NCBI RefSeq assembly: GCF_026151205.1
Contig: NC_087076.1
Span: forward strand, 7,356,902 to 7,420,901
Direction: 5' to 3'
Length of the DNA stretch: 64,000 bases
Source of the DNA: Bolinopsis microptera
Taxonomy: Eukaryota; Ctenophora; Tentaculata; Lobata; Bolinopsidae
Under the pieces are notes generated by a model. That model was not told the origin of the DNA, made no database searches, and saw only the letters and a list, made by a program, of their open reading frames with translations. How positions within the stretch are numbered: position 1 is the first letter of the stretch; every line of letters begins with the position of its first letter. Below are positions 10,708-21,559 of this stretch, piece after piece. The position numbers and the translations under genes are program-made.

Positions 10708-11845
10708 CAGAGGCACATATTAGGTGCGGTAAAAAAATCGAAATTATGCGGTACCGCACCCGACTATAAAGGTTAAATGTGCGGTAAGGTGCGGTAAATT
10801 TTTACCAATTATGCGGCAAATGTGCGGCGATTTTTTCGAAATTTGTGCGGGAATTGTGCGGTTTTCTTTTGCATTTTCTCAAGGACTTTGGAAATTCTAA
10901 ACGTATAACCGCCGCTCTTATCAAAAATAGGTCTGTTTATGTGTTACTGAGGGTGTAGTTCTTTACTAAGACCATTACATGATTGAACCTAATATTGAGA
11001 TTCAGTTATCTGAGAACAGTGACTTGATCTGGTAGAGATCAGGAGACAGTTATTTGAAGACGCCTCTTGATAGAGTTGATCAGATCCCATGCAGGTATCT
11101 TCTGTTTCTTGTGTGGTGAGCTTGATGATGGGTCACTGTCTGTAGCTGTTCGTTTCTTTAGGAAACGGTTCATGACGTTGTGATGTGATATAGAGTAATC
11201 AGATGATGTGGTGAAGTTACGAATGATAACTGATACACTATAATCGAAGTACGGTAACGACGAGGGTTCCATAACGGCCTGGATCACGGTCCCGAAAGGG
11301 CCTGGGTCACGGTCCCGAAAGGGCCTGGGTAACGGTCCCAAAAGGGCCTGGGTCACGGTCCCGAAAAGGCCTGGGTCACGTGGTAACCGGGTCACGTGGC
11401 CTAGGCATGAGTTCCAAAAGGGCCTGGGTCACGGTCCCGAAAGGGCCTGGGTCAGGGTCCCGAAAGGGCCTGGGTCAGGGTCCCGAAAGGGCCTGGGTCA
11501 CGTGGCCTAGGTATGAGTTCCAAAAGGGCCTGGGTCACAGTCCCGAAAGGGCCTGGGTCAGGGTCCCGAAAGGGCCTGGGTCACGGTCCCGAAAGGGCCT
11601 GGGTTAGGGTCCCGAAAGGGCCTGAGTCACGGTCATAAAAGAGCCCGACTTTTATTTTGGTTTTTACACTCGAAAATCTTAACGCGAAAATTTCAAAATT
11701 ATGCAAAATTACGCGGAAAATTCTAGATTATGCGGAAATATGCAGAAAATTACAAAATGTGCGGAAAACAATAAATTATGCGGAAATGTGCGGAAAATGG
11801 TAAATTGTGCGATCCCGCACCCATCGCACCTAATATGTGCCTCTG
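10708..11845. mobile_element. Non-autonomous hAT-like DNA transposon inserted in the LINE
   Basis: The element begins CAGAGGCACATATTAGGTGC at 10708 and ends with the exact reverse complement at 11845, a perfect 21-bp terminal inverted repeat. It is flanked by the 8-bp duplication ATGCACCA (10700-10707 and 11846-11853). An 8-bp duplication and a CAGAGG terminus are hallmarks of hAT transposons. The interior has GCGGTACCGC-type palindromes near both ends and a 23-bp minisatellite, but no transposase, so it must have been mobilised in trans. Removing it restores the LINE endonuclease frame exactly. Confidence 0.9.
11265..11640. repeat. 23-bp minisatellite inside the hAT-like element
   Basis: The unit is about GGTCCCGAAAGGGCCTGGGT plus CAC. 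Roughly 15 copies carry variants (CAGGGT, CACGTGGCCTAGG). The unit contains the inverted pair GGTCCC/GGGCC and is GC-rich against an AT-rich background. ORFs on both strands here are by-products of the repeat. Confidence 0.88.
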
Positions 11846-13827
11846 ATGCACCAGCTGACGATTGGAGGCACACTCTTTGAACACAAGGATATCCACAAGA
11901 CAACATGGAGATCCCCAAATGGTAACACCGTCACTCAAATTGACCATATGTGTATTTCGACGAGATGGAGCCATTCTTTGCTTGATGTCAGGAGCATGAG
12001 AGGAGCAGATATAAATACTACTCACTATCTGGTTAGAGGATATGTATCTATTAAACTTAAGTGTCCTCAGAAAAGAAAGAAGCGTGTAAGACAGCCTGCT
12101 TTAGAGCACCTGCGTGATAGATCTAAGAGCCAGGAATATAGTAACAGAATAGCTGAAGAGTACTATAACAACGATCAGGAGCATGAAAACTCTCCTTTAG
12201 AAGAACAGTGGCAAAATTTAAGAGATATAATAACTGATGTTTCATTTGAAGTTCTGGGTGAAAGGGGCCGGAAAAAGAGAACAGAACATCTCTCAAGGGA
12301 TACTAAGAATCTCCTAAAAGAACGAGGGGAGATTAAAAAGAAACCCAGTACTGCTGAGAACCGTGCTAAGTACTCGCGGATTAACGGTCTTGTTAGGCAG
12401 AACTGTAAAAGAGATGATAATGCTTGGGCTGTTAGAATAGCTGAGGAATTAGAAGATGCTGCCAAGCAGGGTCAACAAAGAGATGTTTGGCAGAAAATAA
12501 AATCCCTAACAAACAAGAGAGTAAACAGATCTGCGGCAGTGCGGGATAAGAATGGGACGCTTATATCAGATCCCGAAGCTCAATCACATCGCTGGGCCGA
12601 ATATTTTGAAGAACTCTTGACGCCAGCAGCAAATGCGGTGGATTTCTCTATATTGGATCAGGATGAAAAGTTACTTTCTTTTGAATACCTTAGTAATGAT
12701 GATGAACCACCGTCCTTGTTTGAAATTGAGGAAGCTATCAAGAAGTTAGAGAACTACAAGAGTGCTGGAATTGATGAAATTTCAAATGAGCAGTTAAAGT
12801 ACGGTTCTCCTGGACTTCTGCCTTGGTTAAAGGATCTTTTTGAAACTGTGTGGAAAAGTGAGGATATTCCTAATGATTGGAGAAAAGGAATAATCACCAT
12901 CATCCCAAAGAAAGGGGACCTCACATATTGCAACAATAACAGAGGTATAACTTTACGCTCAACTATATCAAAGTTATTCCAAATTGTGTTGTTAAAAAGA
13001 CTGAGTAATGGGCTTGAAAAATTACTCAGAGAGAATCAGTGTGGTTTCAGGAGAAACCGTTCTTGTATAGATCAGCTGTACTCACTTCATTGTATAATAC
13101 ACAATTGTATAGAATTCAACGTCCCTTTGTACATAAACTTTATTGATTTTAAAGCTGCTTTTGATTCAATCAATCGTGACTTTATTTGGAAAGCTTTTGA
13201 ACATTATGGTCTTCCGACAAAATATATCAATGTTTTCAAAGCGTTCTTTAGAGCAACTGAAAGTGCAGTTCGTGTCAATGGAGAATTGACAAGATGGTTT
13301 GATGTCGATTCGGGGACTGGACAAGGTGATGTGCAAGGGCCCCCTATTTTTAATCTTGTACTTAACTGGGGATTAGAACTTGCAGAGAAGTTTAAGAATA
13401 TATCCCGTGGTTTTACACTTCAGTACAGACAAAGTTCCAGACAACCGGAAAAATGTGTCATTGATCTTGACTATGCTGATGACATCGCAGGAATGGATGA
13501 CACTGTTGAAGGACTGCAAGAAACTACGGACAATATTGCGAAATACTGTGGACTTGGGGGTTTAAAGATGAACGCAAAGAAAACAGAGATCATGGTCATT
13601 GGGAAAGATACATCGCAGCACCCACTCCCAGAGAATAGGACCATAGATATAACTGTCGATGGAAACTCTGCAAAGCAGGTCACTCAATTCACTTATTTGG
13701 GTGCCAAAATTACATCAGATGGCAAGATTGATAAAGAAATAAGTGTCAGGATTGGAAAAGCAACCGGAGCTTTTAACCAACTCAACAACATTTGGAAGAA
13801 TAAGAACATAAGCATTAACAACAAAGT

Positions 13828-16800
13828 CATTCCGCCGAATCTCTATGAACATAATAGCCTGGAGTTAAATGATGATATAATATCATGGATCTTATAAAGG
13901 CATCCTTCAGTTAAATACAAATTTTATTTACAAGTTTCATTGATGGTGTGCCACGAAAACAAGTCAGGATACAAGATAATACAATAATAGACCACCTTCT
14001 CTCTCTTTGATGTCATCAGAATGCAACAACGACCTCTTGTTGAGGGATATCAAGCTAGACATAGCAGTACCAGCTGAACATGAACTTGAGAGAACAGTTG
14101 TTATCCCCACCCTTTCTCAGACCTTGAAGGACATCCGTAATGGTCAAGATGCAGTATCAGAAAATGCTGAAGGCAATTGGTTATGTGGGAAGTGTACAAA
14201 AGTCCTTAAGGGGAAGGATAAGGCTATTGGTTGTGAAGGTATGTGTTCCAGATGGTTCCATGATCGATGTGTGCTAAGTGAAGAGGAACAACTTAAGTTT
14301 TTTGAGGACCAGTCAACAGAACCATGGCATTGCAAAGAATGTGTACACAGACTTCAAGAATCTATAAGATGGGGCAAGATGATAGGGGAAGAGGAGATAG
14401 GAGCAAAACTAGATGAAGTCTATACTGAGATGATAACTTGGCGCAGCAATTTATTTGAAGTTCCAAGGGGCAGAGCCGGGAAAGACTACATTGAGGAGGT
14501 GTCTAGGATTCTCAGTGAGTTTACGTATAACACAAAATGGAAACCCTTTTCCTTAAAGCTCGTCCATGTGTTCATGCCTTTGATGCTCCAGCGCCCAACA
14601 CCAAAATCGAAACCCAAGCAGAACACCAAATATCTAAAGGAAAGGCTTAAGTTGTGGGCAGACGGTGAAATTGATGCAATTATGAAACAATGCCGTCAAA
14701 TTCAGGCTCATCTGGACAAAAAGCAAAAAGACAGGGTCATGAATCATAAGAAAGCTTTCTGCAGATTGATGCTACAAGGGCGAGTCCAGAAAGCCCTTAA
14801 GTACATCAATGATGAAGAAAAACTTAGCAGTGGTGTACATAATCTTACACAAGCAGTCATTGATGAGCTTAAGAAAAAGCACCCAGAAGCTAGCCCTGAA
14901 CATCCGGAGGTCATGCTAGAGGTCAAATCAGAGCATCCTGATCAAGTAATTTATGAAAGTATTGATGCTGACCTGATTCAGAAAGTGGCTAAAGATCTAG
15001 ATGGGGCAGGAGGTCCAACAAAGATAAGTGCCCATATTTTCAAGCATATGATATGCTCAAGATTCCACAGCACTGAATCAGATAAGCTTGCCCAGACAGT
15101 AGCTGATCTGACTAAAAATCTCTGCACAGAACAAACTCCATCTAGCTACCTAAAAGAGTTTGTTGCAGGAAGACTTATACCCCTTGACAAAGAGCCTGGC
15201 TCTATAGTTCCTGCCATAAGACCTATAGGAATTGGAGAAGTCCTTCGAAGAATCGTTGCCAAAGCAGTCACAAGAATACTCAAGTTGGACATCCAAATGG
15301 CTGCTGGGAGTCTTCAAACATGTTCAGGGACAGAGTCGGGCATAGAAGCTGCTATTCACGGAATGAAAGCAGTTTTTGAGGACGAAGACTGCGAAGCAGT
15401 GTTGTTGATCGATGCCAAGAATGCTTTTAACTCCCTCAATAGAAAGGTAGCACTAAACAACATAAGAGAACTGTGTCCATCTCTTCATTGCTTCCTCCAA
15501 AACTGTTATCAAGATTCAACAGATCTATACATAGTGGATGAAAAGGGACAGCTTGAAATCATCAAGGGAGAAGATGGTTCAACCCAAGGCGACCCAGCAG
15601 CCATGGCTAAATATGCAATATCAATAAGACCATTAATGGATGACATCACCAGAAACCAAGACCATGTGTTACCCTTAGCAAAACAAGCCTGGTTTGCAGA
15701 TGATGGAACAGCAGGGGGAAAACTTCTTCAGCTTAAGAAGCTCTGGGACACCTTACAACAGTTAGGACCAAAGTATGGTTATTTCCCAAATGCTACAAAG
15801 ACTGTGTTAATAGTCAAGGACCTAGTAAATCTTCCTGCAGCTAATGCTATCTTCAAAGACTCAGGGGTTCACATAAAGAGGGACGGAGACAGACACCTTG
15901 GGGCTGTTATTGGATCAGAAAACTACAGAGACCTTTATGTGAAAAATAAAGTTTCATCCTGGATTGAAGATGTTAAACAACTGGCTGAGATTGCCAAAGA
16001 AGAACCTCAAATAGCATATTCTGCTTACACTAAAGGGTTGAGTCATAGATGGTCTTTTGTTCAAAGAACAATTGGAGGGATATCAGAGCTGTTTAGACCC
16101 CTTGAAGAAGCAATTAGAACAATACTTCTTCCTTCTATATTCAATCGCCCAGTAACAGACCTAGAAAGAGACATGGTCGCACTACCTCTTAGACATGGCG
16201 GCTTAGGAATTCAAAATCCTGTTCATACAGCAGACAGAGAATATGAGGCGTCACAGAAAATCACAAAACCTCTGGCTAATCTTATATATAACCAAGATCA
16301 TGATCTAGGCAAACTTGACCTCACAGCTATTGCAAACACCAAAGCAGCACTGAAAGCTGAAAAAGAAAAAGATTTTGCAGCAGAGAGACTCAGAATAGAA
16401 AACGCAATAAGTTCTCCAGCAAAGAAAAGATCGTTTTCACTGGCTACACAAAAAGGCAGTTCATCCTGGCTGTCAGCCCTCCCAATGCAGTCTTATGGTT
16501 ACTGCTTGAACAAGAAGGACTTTAGAGATGGTATATGTTTACGATATGGCTGGCCTATACAAGATATTGCTAAACACTGTGCGTGTGGAGAAAGAAACTC
16601 TGTCGATCATGCCCTTTCTTGTAAAAAAGGAGGGTATGTTTCCTTTAGACATACAGTGCTTGTAGAAACCGAAGCAGATCTACTACGTGAGGCTAAATGT
16701 AGAAACGTTTATACTGAGCCAGCTCTCTTACCAACGTCTCCAGAACTTCATCCCAAAGGAACTACTACTGACAGCGGAGCAAGGCTAGATATTGTTGCAA

Positions 16801-17454
16801 CTGGATTATATGGCAGGAATGCCAGGACTTTCATGGATGTAAGAATAACACACCCAAATGCACCATCAAACCTTAATGTTCCCCTGGACAAGTTGTACAA
16901 GAGAAATGAGGAAGAAAAAAAAACTAAGTATAACTCACGAGTCATCAACACTGAAAGAGCGTCTTTCATTCCTCTAGTGTTTTCTACAGCAGGGACTACA
17001 GCACCAGAATGTGACAGATTTCACAAACGTCTTGCTAGATTGATATCAAAGAAGAGAAAGGAGAGCTACACAGATGTTATCAACTACATCAGGACCAAGA
17101 TATGCTTTGCTATGCTTAAAAGCATAGTGGTATCAGTTCATGGTGTGAGGAGTCAAGAAGAAAAGAAAGTAACAAAAACGGTTGCTGACACAGCATTTGG
17201 ACTTATACCTAGTATGACCTCTTATGAGTGCCGTTAAATTATTAACAGGAAAATTGTTTTAATTTTGGTTGATCGAATGTTTTATATCAGATGTTGATTT
17301 CTTAAAGATAGGTGTATATTTTTGCTATTATTTCCATGAAAGGGGAGGTACGGATAAAGTACCAAACCTTATTGTGTATATTTGGTTGCAACTCCGGTAA
17401 ATGATGAAACATGTCTCTTATGAGAGTGATACCGTGAGTTGCTTCCTTAAAGAA
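13828..17454 (+). mobile_element. RLE-type non-LTR retroelement inserted in the LINE
   Basis: A 3627-bp insert is bounded by a 14-bp duplication of LINE sequence (ATTAACAACAAAGT at 13814-13827 and 17455-17468), as made by target-primed reverse transcription. It has no terminal inverted repeats or LTRs. It carries one long ORF (14007-17237), a 5' leader of about 180 bp and a 3' UTR of about 217 bp. The 3' end lacks an obvious poly(A) tail. The LINE frame is continuous across the insertion once one duplication is removed. Confidence 0.87.
14007..17237 (+). CDS. Reverse transcriptase with N-terminal PHD finger and C-terminal restriction-like endonuclease
   Basis: A 1076-residue intact frame. 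Residues about 58-113 form a Cys4-His-Cys3 PHD finger (CGKC, IGCEGMC, WFHDRC, WHCKEC). RT motifs follow: IGIGEVLRRIVAKAV (about 405), LLIDAKNAFNSLN (about 466), GSTQGDPAAMA (about 522) and FADDGTAG (about 562, with FADD in place of YADD). Near residue 856 is a C-x1-C-x7-H-x4-C knuckle (CACGERNSVDHALSC). At about 924 comes RLDIVATGLYG with a further Asp (FMDV) about 15 residues on. The CCHC plus (K/R)xD...D layout is the signature of the R2-type restriction-like endonuclease that nicks target DNA. A PHD finger at the N-terminus suggests chromatin reading, but that is inference. The ORF is undamaged, so the copy is young. I use the first ATG; MMSS offers two adjacent starts. Confidence 0.85.
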   Translation: MMSSECNNDLLLRDIKLDIAVPAEHELERTVVIPTLSQTLKDIRNGQDAVSENAEGNWLCGKCTKVLKGKDKAIGCEGMCSRWFHDRCVLSEEEQLKFFEDQSTEPWHCKECVHRLQESIRWGKMIGEEEIGAKLDEVYTEMITWRSNLFEVPRGRAGKDYIEEVSRILSEFTYNTKWKPFSLKLVHVFMPLMLQRPTPKSKPKQNTKYLKERLKLWADGEIDAIMKQCRQIQAHLDKKQKDRVMNHKKAFCRLMLQGRVQKALKYINDEEKLSSGVHNLTQAVIDELKKKHPEASPEHPEVMLEVKSEHPDQVIYESIDADLIQKVAKDLDGAGGPTKISAHIFKHMICSRFHSTESDKLAQTVADLTKNLCTEQTPSSYLKEFVAGRLIPLDKEPGSIVPAIRPIGIGEVLRRIVAKAVTRILKLDIQMAAGSLQTCSGTESGIEAAIHGMKAVFEDEDCEAVLLIDAKNAFNSLNRKVALNNIRELCPSLHCFLQNCYQDSTDLYIVDEKGQLEIIKGEDGSTQGDPAAMAKYAISIRPLMDDITRNQDHVLPLAKQAWFADDGTAGGKLLQLKKLWDTLQQLGPKYGYFPNATKTVLIVKDLVNLPAANAIFKDSGVHIKRDGDRHLGAVIGSENYRDLYVKNKVSSWIEDVKQLAEIAKEEPQIAYSAYTKGLSHRWSFVQRTIGGISELFRPLEEAIRTILLPSIFNRPVTDLERDMVALPLRHGGLGIQNPVHTADREYEASQKITKPLANLIYNQDHDLGKLDLTAIANTKAALKAEKEKDFAAERLRIENAISSPAKKRSFSLATQKGSSSWLSALPMQSYGYCLNKKDFRDGICLRYGWPIQDIAKHCACGERNSVDHALSCKKGGYVSFRHTVLVETEADLLREAKCRNVYTEPALLPTSPELHPKGTTTDSGARLDIVATGLYGRNARTFMDVRITHPNAPSNLNVPLDKLYKRNEEEKKTKYNSRVINTERASFIPLVFSTAGTTAPECDRFHKRLARLISKKRKESYTDVINYIRTKICFAMLKSIVVSVHGVRSQEEKKVTKTVADTAFGLIPSMTSYECR

Positions 17455-18179
17455 ATTAACAACAAAGTGCGAATCTACATCGCAGCTGTTCTTACCATTC
17501 TGACCTATGGATGTGAGATATGGAACACGACTCAAGTGCAGACAAGAAGATTGGAGTCTTTCCGTCAGTACTGCTTAAGAAGAATCCTGAGAGTGAGGTG
17601 GTTCCATCGAGTAAGTAATGAGGATGTTTTAAGAAGGGCATCAATAACTGCCCTTGCTGACATAATAACAACAAAACGGCTGCGTTGGTTTGGACATGTC
17701 AGTAGAATGCCTGAAGATCGGTTGCCCAACTATTTACTTGAATGGAAACCCAAGCATGGGAAGAGATCAAGAGGCAGGCCTAGGAAGAGCTTAAATGATG
17801 TATTCATTGAGGATGCTGAGCAGAGATTGGATCGTAATGGACTCACGATTGATTGTATGAGAAGATTAGCTGCAGACCGAAAGGGATGGAGAAATGTTAC
17901 CCGCCGAAGTTGTATAATACAAAGTAATGACGCAGTTGACGCAGACTAATCCTTTTGGATGGAGATCTCGCTATGTAACATGTATGTAACATGTATGTAT
18001 GAACAACAAAACACCCAAAAATACTTCCTTTTAATATAAAGTTATTGGAGAAAATGTGATTCTTTTGACATACGTTGCATGCCACTTTTCGCGCGCGAAT
18101 AGTATCCCAATATCTCTGATATTGCATATTGGGATACGAAACATGTATCAATGAAATTTTTGGCTTTGCGGATTGTCCA

Positions 18180-18960
18180 TTGTTTATGGATTATAGCCCG
18201 GCCCGCGCTACTTTGTAGTACTTGCCTTTGTTATATCACGTCGTGACCACCATCGTCATTTCACTATACGAGGGGGACCGCGCTCCTGTGCGGCGGGTCA
18301 TACAACGTATGAAAAACTTGCCTCGGGCCAACATTTCGAGAAGAAAGCGGCGCGCGCTACTTCGAAGAAATTTAGACAAGTAACATCCGTTGTATTACGT
18401 CGTGACCACCACGGTCGTTTCACTATGGTGTAGTCTACCCTGCAGATTGTTTCTACCCTGTAGAGTTTCTACGATACAGGAGAGCCGCTTGTACATTGTA
18501 GTGCGATGCGTTACTGTGCCGCGCCGCGCACTCAATGAGGCTCATCACAGCTAGATCGGCGAGATGCGCTACTCACAGGGGGGCTGAAACAAGGTTTTCG
18601 ATCAAATGCTGCCATTTGTAGTCAAACGTCGCCAACAGTTGCTCTCGTCCGATGAAATCGCTGCATTTTGCAAGTCAGTATGTTAATTGACGATGTCAAT
18701 TCATGGCAGCTCGGCGCGGCACAGTAGCGTATCTTCTCGCGCTCGCCGATCTAGCCAGAGAAGCCTTATTATGTCGCTGTGAGAAGCCTTATTAAGTGCG
18801 CGGCGCGGCACAGTAACGCATCGCGCTACAAGTCAGTATGCATAATTGAATTACATATATTCATATGCGGAGCTTGGCTTACATAATGCAGCGATTTCAT
18901 TGGACGAGAGCATCTTTTGGCGACGTTTGACTACACATTGACGAACCAGAGGCATACCTA
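18180..18960. repeat. GC-rich palindromic repeat cluster
   Basis: Several inverted modules occur. One at 18489-18528 (TAGTGCGATGCGTTACTGTG then CCGCGCCGCGCAC) is mirrored at 18795-18835. Another at 18613-18665 (TAGTCAAACGTCGCCAAC...CTCTCGTCCGATGAAATCGC) is mirrored at 18890-18945. Other pieces (CATACAACGTATG, CGCGCGCTACTTCGAAGAAA, GTGACCACCACGGTCG) recur at 20990-21480 and 55425-55860. No ORF was found. This looks like nested or decayed foldback/MITE elements. Confidence 0.75.
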
Positions 18961-18969
18961 CGAATTATC

Positions 18970-19370
18970 AAAATACCGGATGTTCGAAAAAGTCTGACAA
19001 GGTTTCGTATCAGCTGCCACAACCTCTACATCGAAAGGGGCAGATACAAAACCCCCCTTGTACCAAGAGAAGAACGTTGGTGCACCTACTGCTTTTTCAG
19101 CAAAGGGCTCAAGCCTATTGACAATTGAGGACGAAAGTCACGTATTGATTGACTGTTTGCTCTACTCCTCAGTTAGGGAAAAATTCAATTTCCATCCCCT
19201 AAACATTACTGACCTAGTCGGTTTGCTCTCCAACAAAACTCTAGATCCTACCACACTCACTGCCACAGCAAGAGCAATCCATTCAATTCTCTCTGTGAAC
19301 GAAAATTATACAGCCTACTATAAGAGCCCAGATTTCCACTCAAATACTGGCAAGTGCATAATGCTATAGG
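18970..19370 (+). pseudogene. LINE C-terminal remnant
   Basis: From about 18985 the plus strand reads DVRKSLTRFRISCHNLYIER and then VPREERWCTYC, resembling the LTKLR(I/L)S..L.IE.GR...R.C..C tail of many LINE polymerases. A frame change near 19120 leads into HVLIDCLLYSSVREKF, the usual H.L..CP.Y...R motif, and on to a stop at 19367. RT is absent. This is a broken 3' fragment. Confidence 0.6.
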
Positions 19371-20747
19371 ACCTTAAAATAAGATTGAACCATACAAACT
19401 CGATTTATCTATTTTTCTAAAACTAGCATTATATAACATTTCTAAATTATCCCTACACACTTGTAAATAATTAGAATTGTGTAACTTAAATTATTTCAGA
19501 ATTACACGAGCGTGCTAAATCACTTTACAGTCGATCTTCGAAATTTTTCTAAAAGGGCCCCCGACAGTTGAGACCAATTTCAATCGATGTATTTTCGGAC
19601 GCTGATTCCGAATCACCCCCATGACATAGGGTTAAAATGCTCCCCTAGCGAGATATTGGCGAAAAACTGTCTCGATCACGTGATATGACCATATTAGATA
19701 GATTTAGATTAGATTTGAAAAATTTTCAAAACGGTATATACAAATCAACAGGATCATAAAACATAAAAATAAAAACCGCTTTGTCGGCAAATGCCAGGGC
19801 CCTAACAATCCACTCAAAAAAAATTCAAAACAGGACCCAGAAGCTTGTAAGCCACTGAAGTGGTAGAGGCTCTTACGGGCATTGTCTGCTCGATACGCCA
19901 GGGACCCCAGATACACCTTACCAGACGTATTTTTGACCGTAGAATCGATTAAAAGTAGTTTCAAGAGGATTGGATTGATTTTTCTGGGTTAAAATTGCAA
20001 AAAACCGATTTTTGGGCCAAAAATAGGCCAAAAAACCATGTTTTTTGATATTTTGAGCAAGTTAATTTTGTTGGCATGTCGGCAAAACTTGCATGGAGAT
20101 AGCTGAAAGACAGCCGCACAAGATGGTATAAAAATAAAACAAATCCCTCTATTTTTTCTGGGGTAAAAATCCAAAAAAGTGGTAAAAATTTTGACTTTTT
20201 TGCTTGAAGTTTGAATAATTTTTTGCAGTTGTATCAAATCAACCCAAAAATAGTTTCATCGTGTTTGCCTAAATTTTTCCTTTCCGAGAAGTACCCACTT
20301 CATATACTTTATCGAAGTTTGAATATTGTCACTCCGCAAGCGTTTTTGCCAAATTTTCGACGCGCCCTACGCGCAAAAGCATTTAGTTGTTATCAATTGG
20401 CACCCGCGCGTTCATCATAAATTTCAAACAGCTATGACTCAGCGAGATTATGTCCGTTCTAGCTCATATTTTCACACCAAATAGAAAATAATGTGATCTT
20501 ATTGCTGACAAAATATGAATATAATTACTCTATTTGCCTTAGAGTAATAGACTGTCAAAGTTTAAAACGCGCATTAGAATAGCATGTGACTAATAAGGCC
20601 AAATTTATACTTCTTAACATATTATCGATCCTTAGACATCATACTATTGTGTCCAATTAGCGGTTAGGCCTCTAAACTCGTAGCAGAAAACACGTCTTTT
20701 TGCCCGTAAGATCCTCTACTATATACGGAAGTTAGTCTAATTTCTCG

Positions 20748-20806
20748 TTAGGGTTAGGGTTTCATCATATGCTTTTGTTAGAGATTGGGTTAGGGTTAGG
20801 GTTGGG
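20748..20806 (+). repeat. Short interstitial TTAGGG motifs
   Basis: GTTAGGGTTAGGGT at 20748-20761 and GGGTTAGGGTTAGGGTTGGG at 20787-20806 match the animal telomere repeat. They are far too short for a telomere and lie mid-sequence, so they are an interstitial remnant or chance. Confidence 0.5.
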
Positions 20807-20984
20807 ATCAGATTAGAGGGCTATGATTTCGAATAGTCATTCAGGGCCACCAAGAGAACGTGTTTAAAACGTCACGTGATAGTCGAGTGTAGAGTGATTA
20901 ATCATCATCCAGAATTACAACTATTGTGTACTCAATAAAGTAATTATCACTTTTGTATCCAATTGTATCCTTGTATCCTTGTAT

Positions 20985-21500
20985 CCATGGCAGCGTTTGA
21001 TCGAAAACCTGGTTTCAGCTCCCCCTGTGTCATGTGTACTGTGCCGCGCCGAGCTGCCATGAATTTACATCGTCAATTAAGAGAGCCGCGCACTCGTGCG
21101 CGGCTGGTCATACAACGTATGACAAAACATCGGTATGAAAAGAAACGTCAAAAATCGGGATTTAAATCTGTCGCGGAGAATGGGGACATTGCGATTCCGC
21201 ACGTGCCGCAATTTCCTTTTGACCTTGCACCGTTGCTCTAACCAGAGCCCTCTCGCTTGCAGTAGCGCGCGACCGCCGTTGTGAAACAAGCGCGTCACGC
21301 AGTACGCGTATACACATGGCTTGTAGCGCGATGCACTACTGGGTCGCGCGCGCATCAAATAATGCTTCTCGCAACCACACTTCGGTAGATCGGCGAGATG
21401 TACCACTGTGCCTCACCGAGCTGCGAAGGATTGACATCATGAATCAATTCTATACGATACAGAGGGAGCCGCGCACTACAATATGCCAAGGGGAGCCGGC
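20985..21500. repeat. GC-rich palindromic repeat cluster, second copy
   Basis: The modules seen at 18180-18960 recur: GTAGCGCGATGCACTACTG, AGATCGGCGAGATG, and the hairpin CCGCGCACTCGTGCGCGG followed by GTCATACAACGTATGAC. The order differs from the first cluster, which suggests independent insertions or rearrangement. ORFs across it are shadows. Confidence 0.65.
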
Positions 21501-21559
21501 TGGGGTCTAACGCGTTTTGGCGAAATTATTTACTTTCTTTTGATGTTTTAAAATTGAAA

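Larger units (their letters stand above)
10046..17949 (+). mobile_element. APE-type non-LTR retrotransposon (LINE) split by two later insertions
   Basis: Three segments, 10046-10707, 11854-13827 and 17469-17949, join in one frame of 1038 codons when the inserts and one copy of each target duplication are subtracted. Segment 1 holds the apurinic endonuclease (STWNVTSLVS, LLGVTETHMAGSG, VLGDFNARVG). Segment 2 completes the endonuclease (NTVTQIDHMCI, DVRSMRGADINTTHYLV) and carries RT with FIDFKAAFDSIN, TGQGDVQGPPIF and DYADDIAGMDD. Segment 3 is the C-terminal region (LTILTYGCEIWNTTQVQTRR, RWFGHVSRMP). The arrangement fits the RTE-like endonuclease-reverse transcriptase group, but I cannot place the clade firmly. 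The 3' end is short, with TATGTAAC-type repeats at about 17970-18000. No stop or frameshift was seen outside the insertions. Confidence 0.88.

Noticed and set aside
11039-11607. ORFs on both strands in the hAT-like element
   Set aside because: They follow the 23-bp minisatellite and show no transposase or other motif.
17395-17454. Hammerhead ribozyme at the 3' end of the RLE element
   Set aside because: ATGATGAAAC and a CTCTTATGAGAG hairpin are present, but the CTGATGA and GAAA core elements are not in the required order.
20748-20806. Telomere or chromosome end
   Set aside because: Only two to three TTAGGG units in each patch, with unique sequence on both sides.
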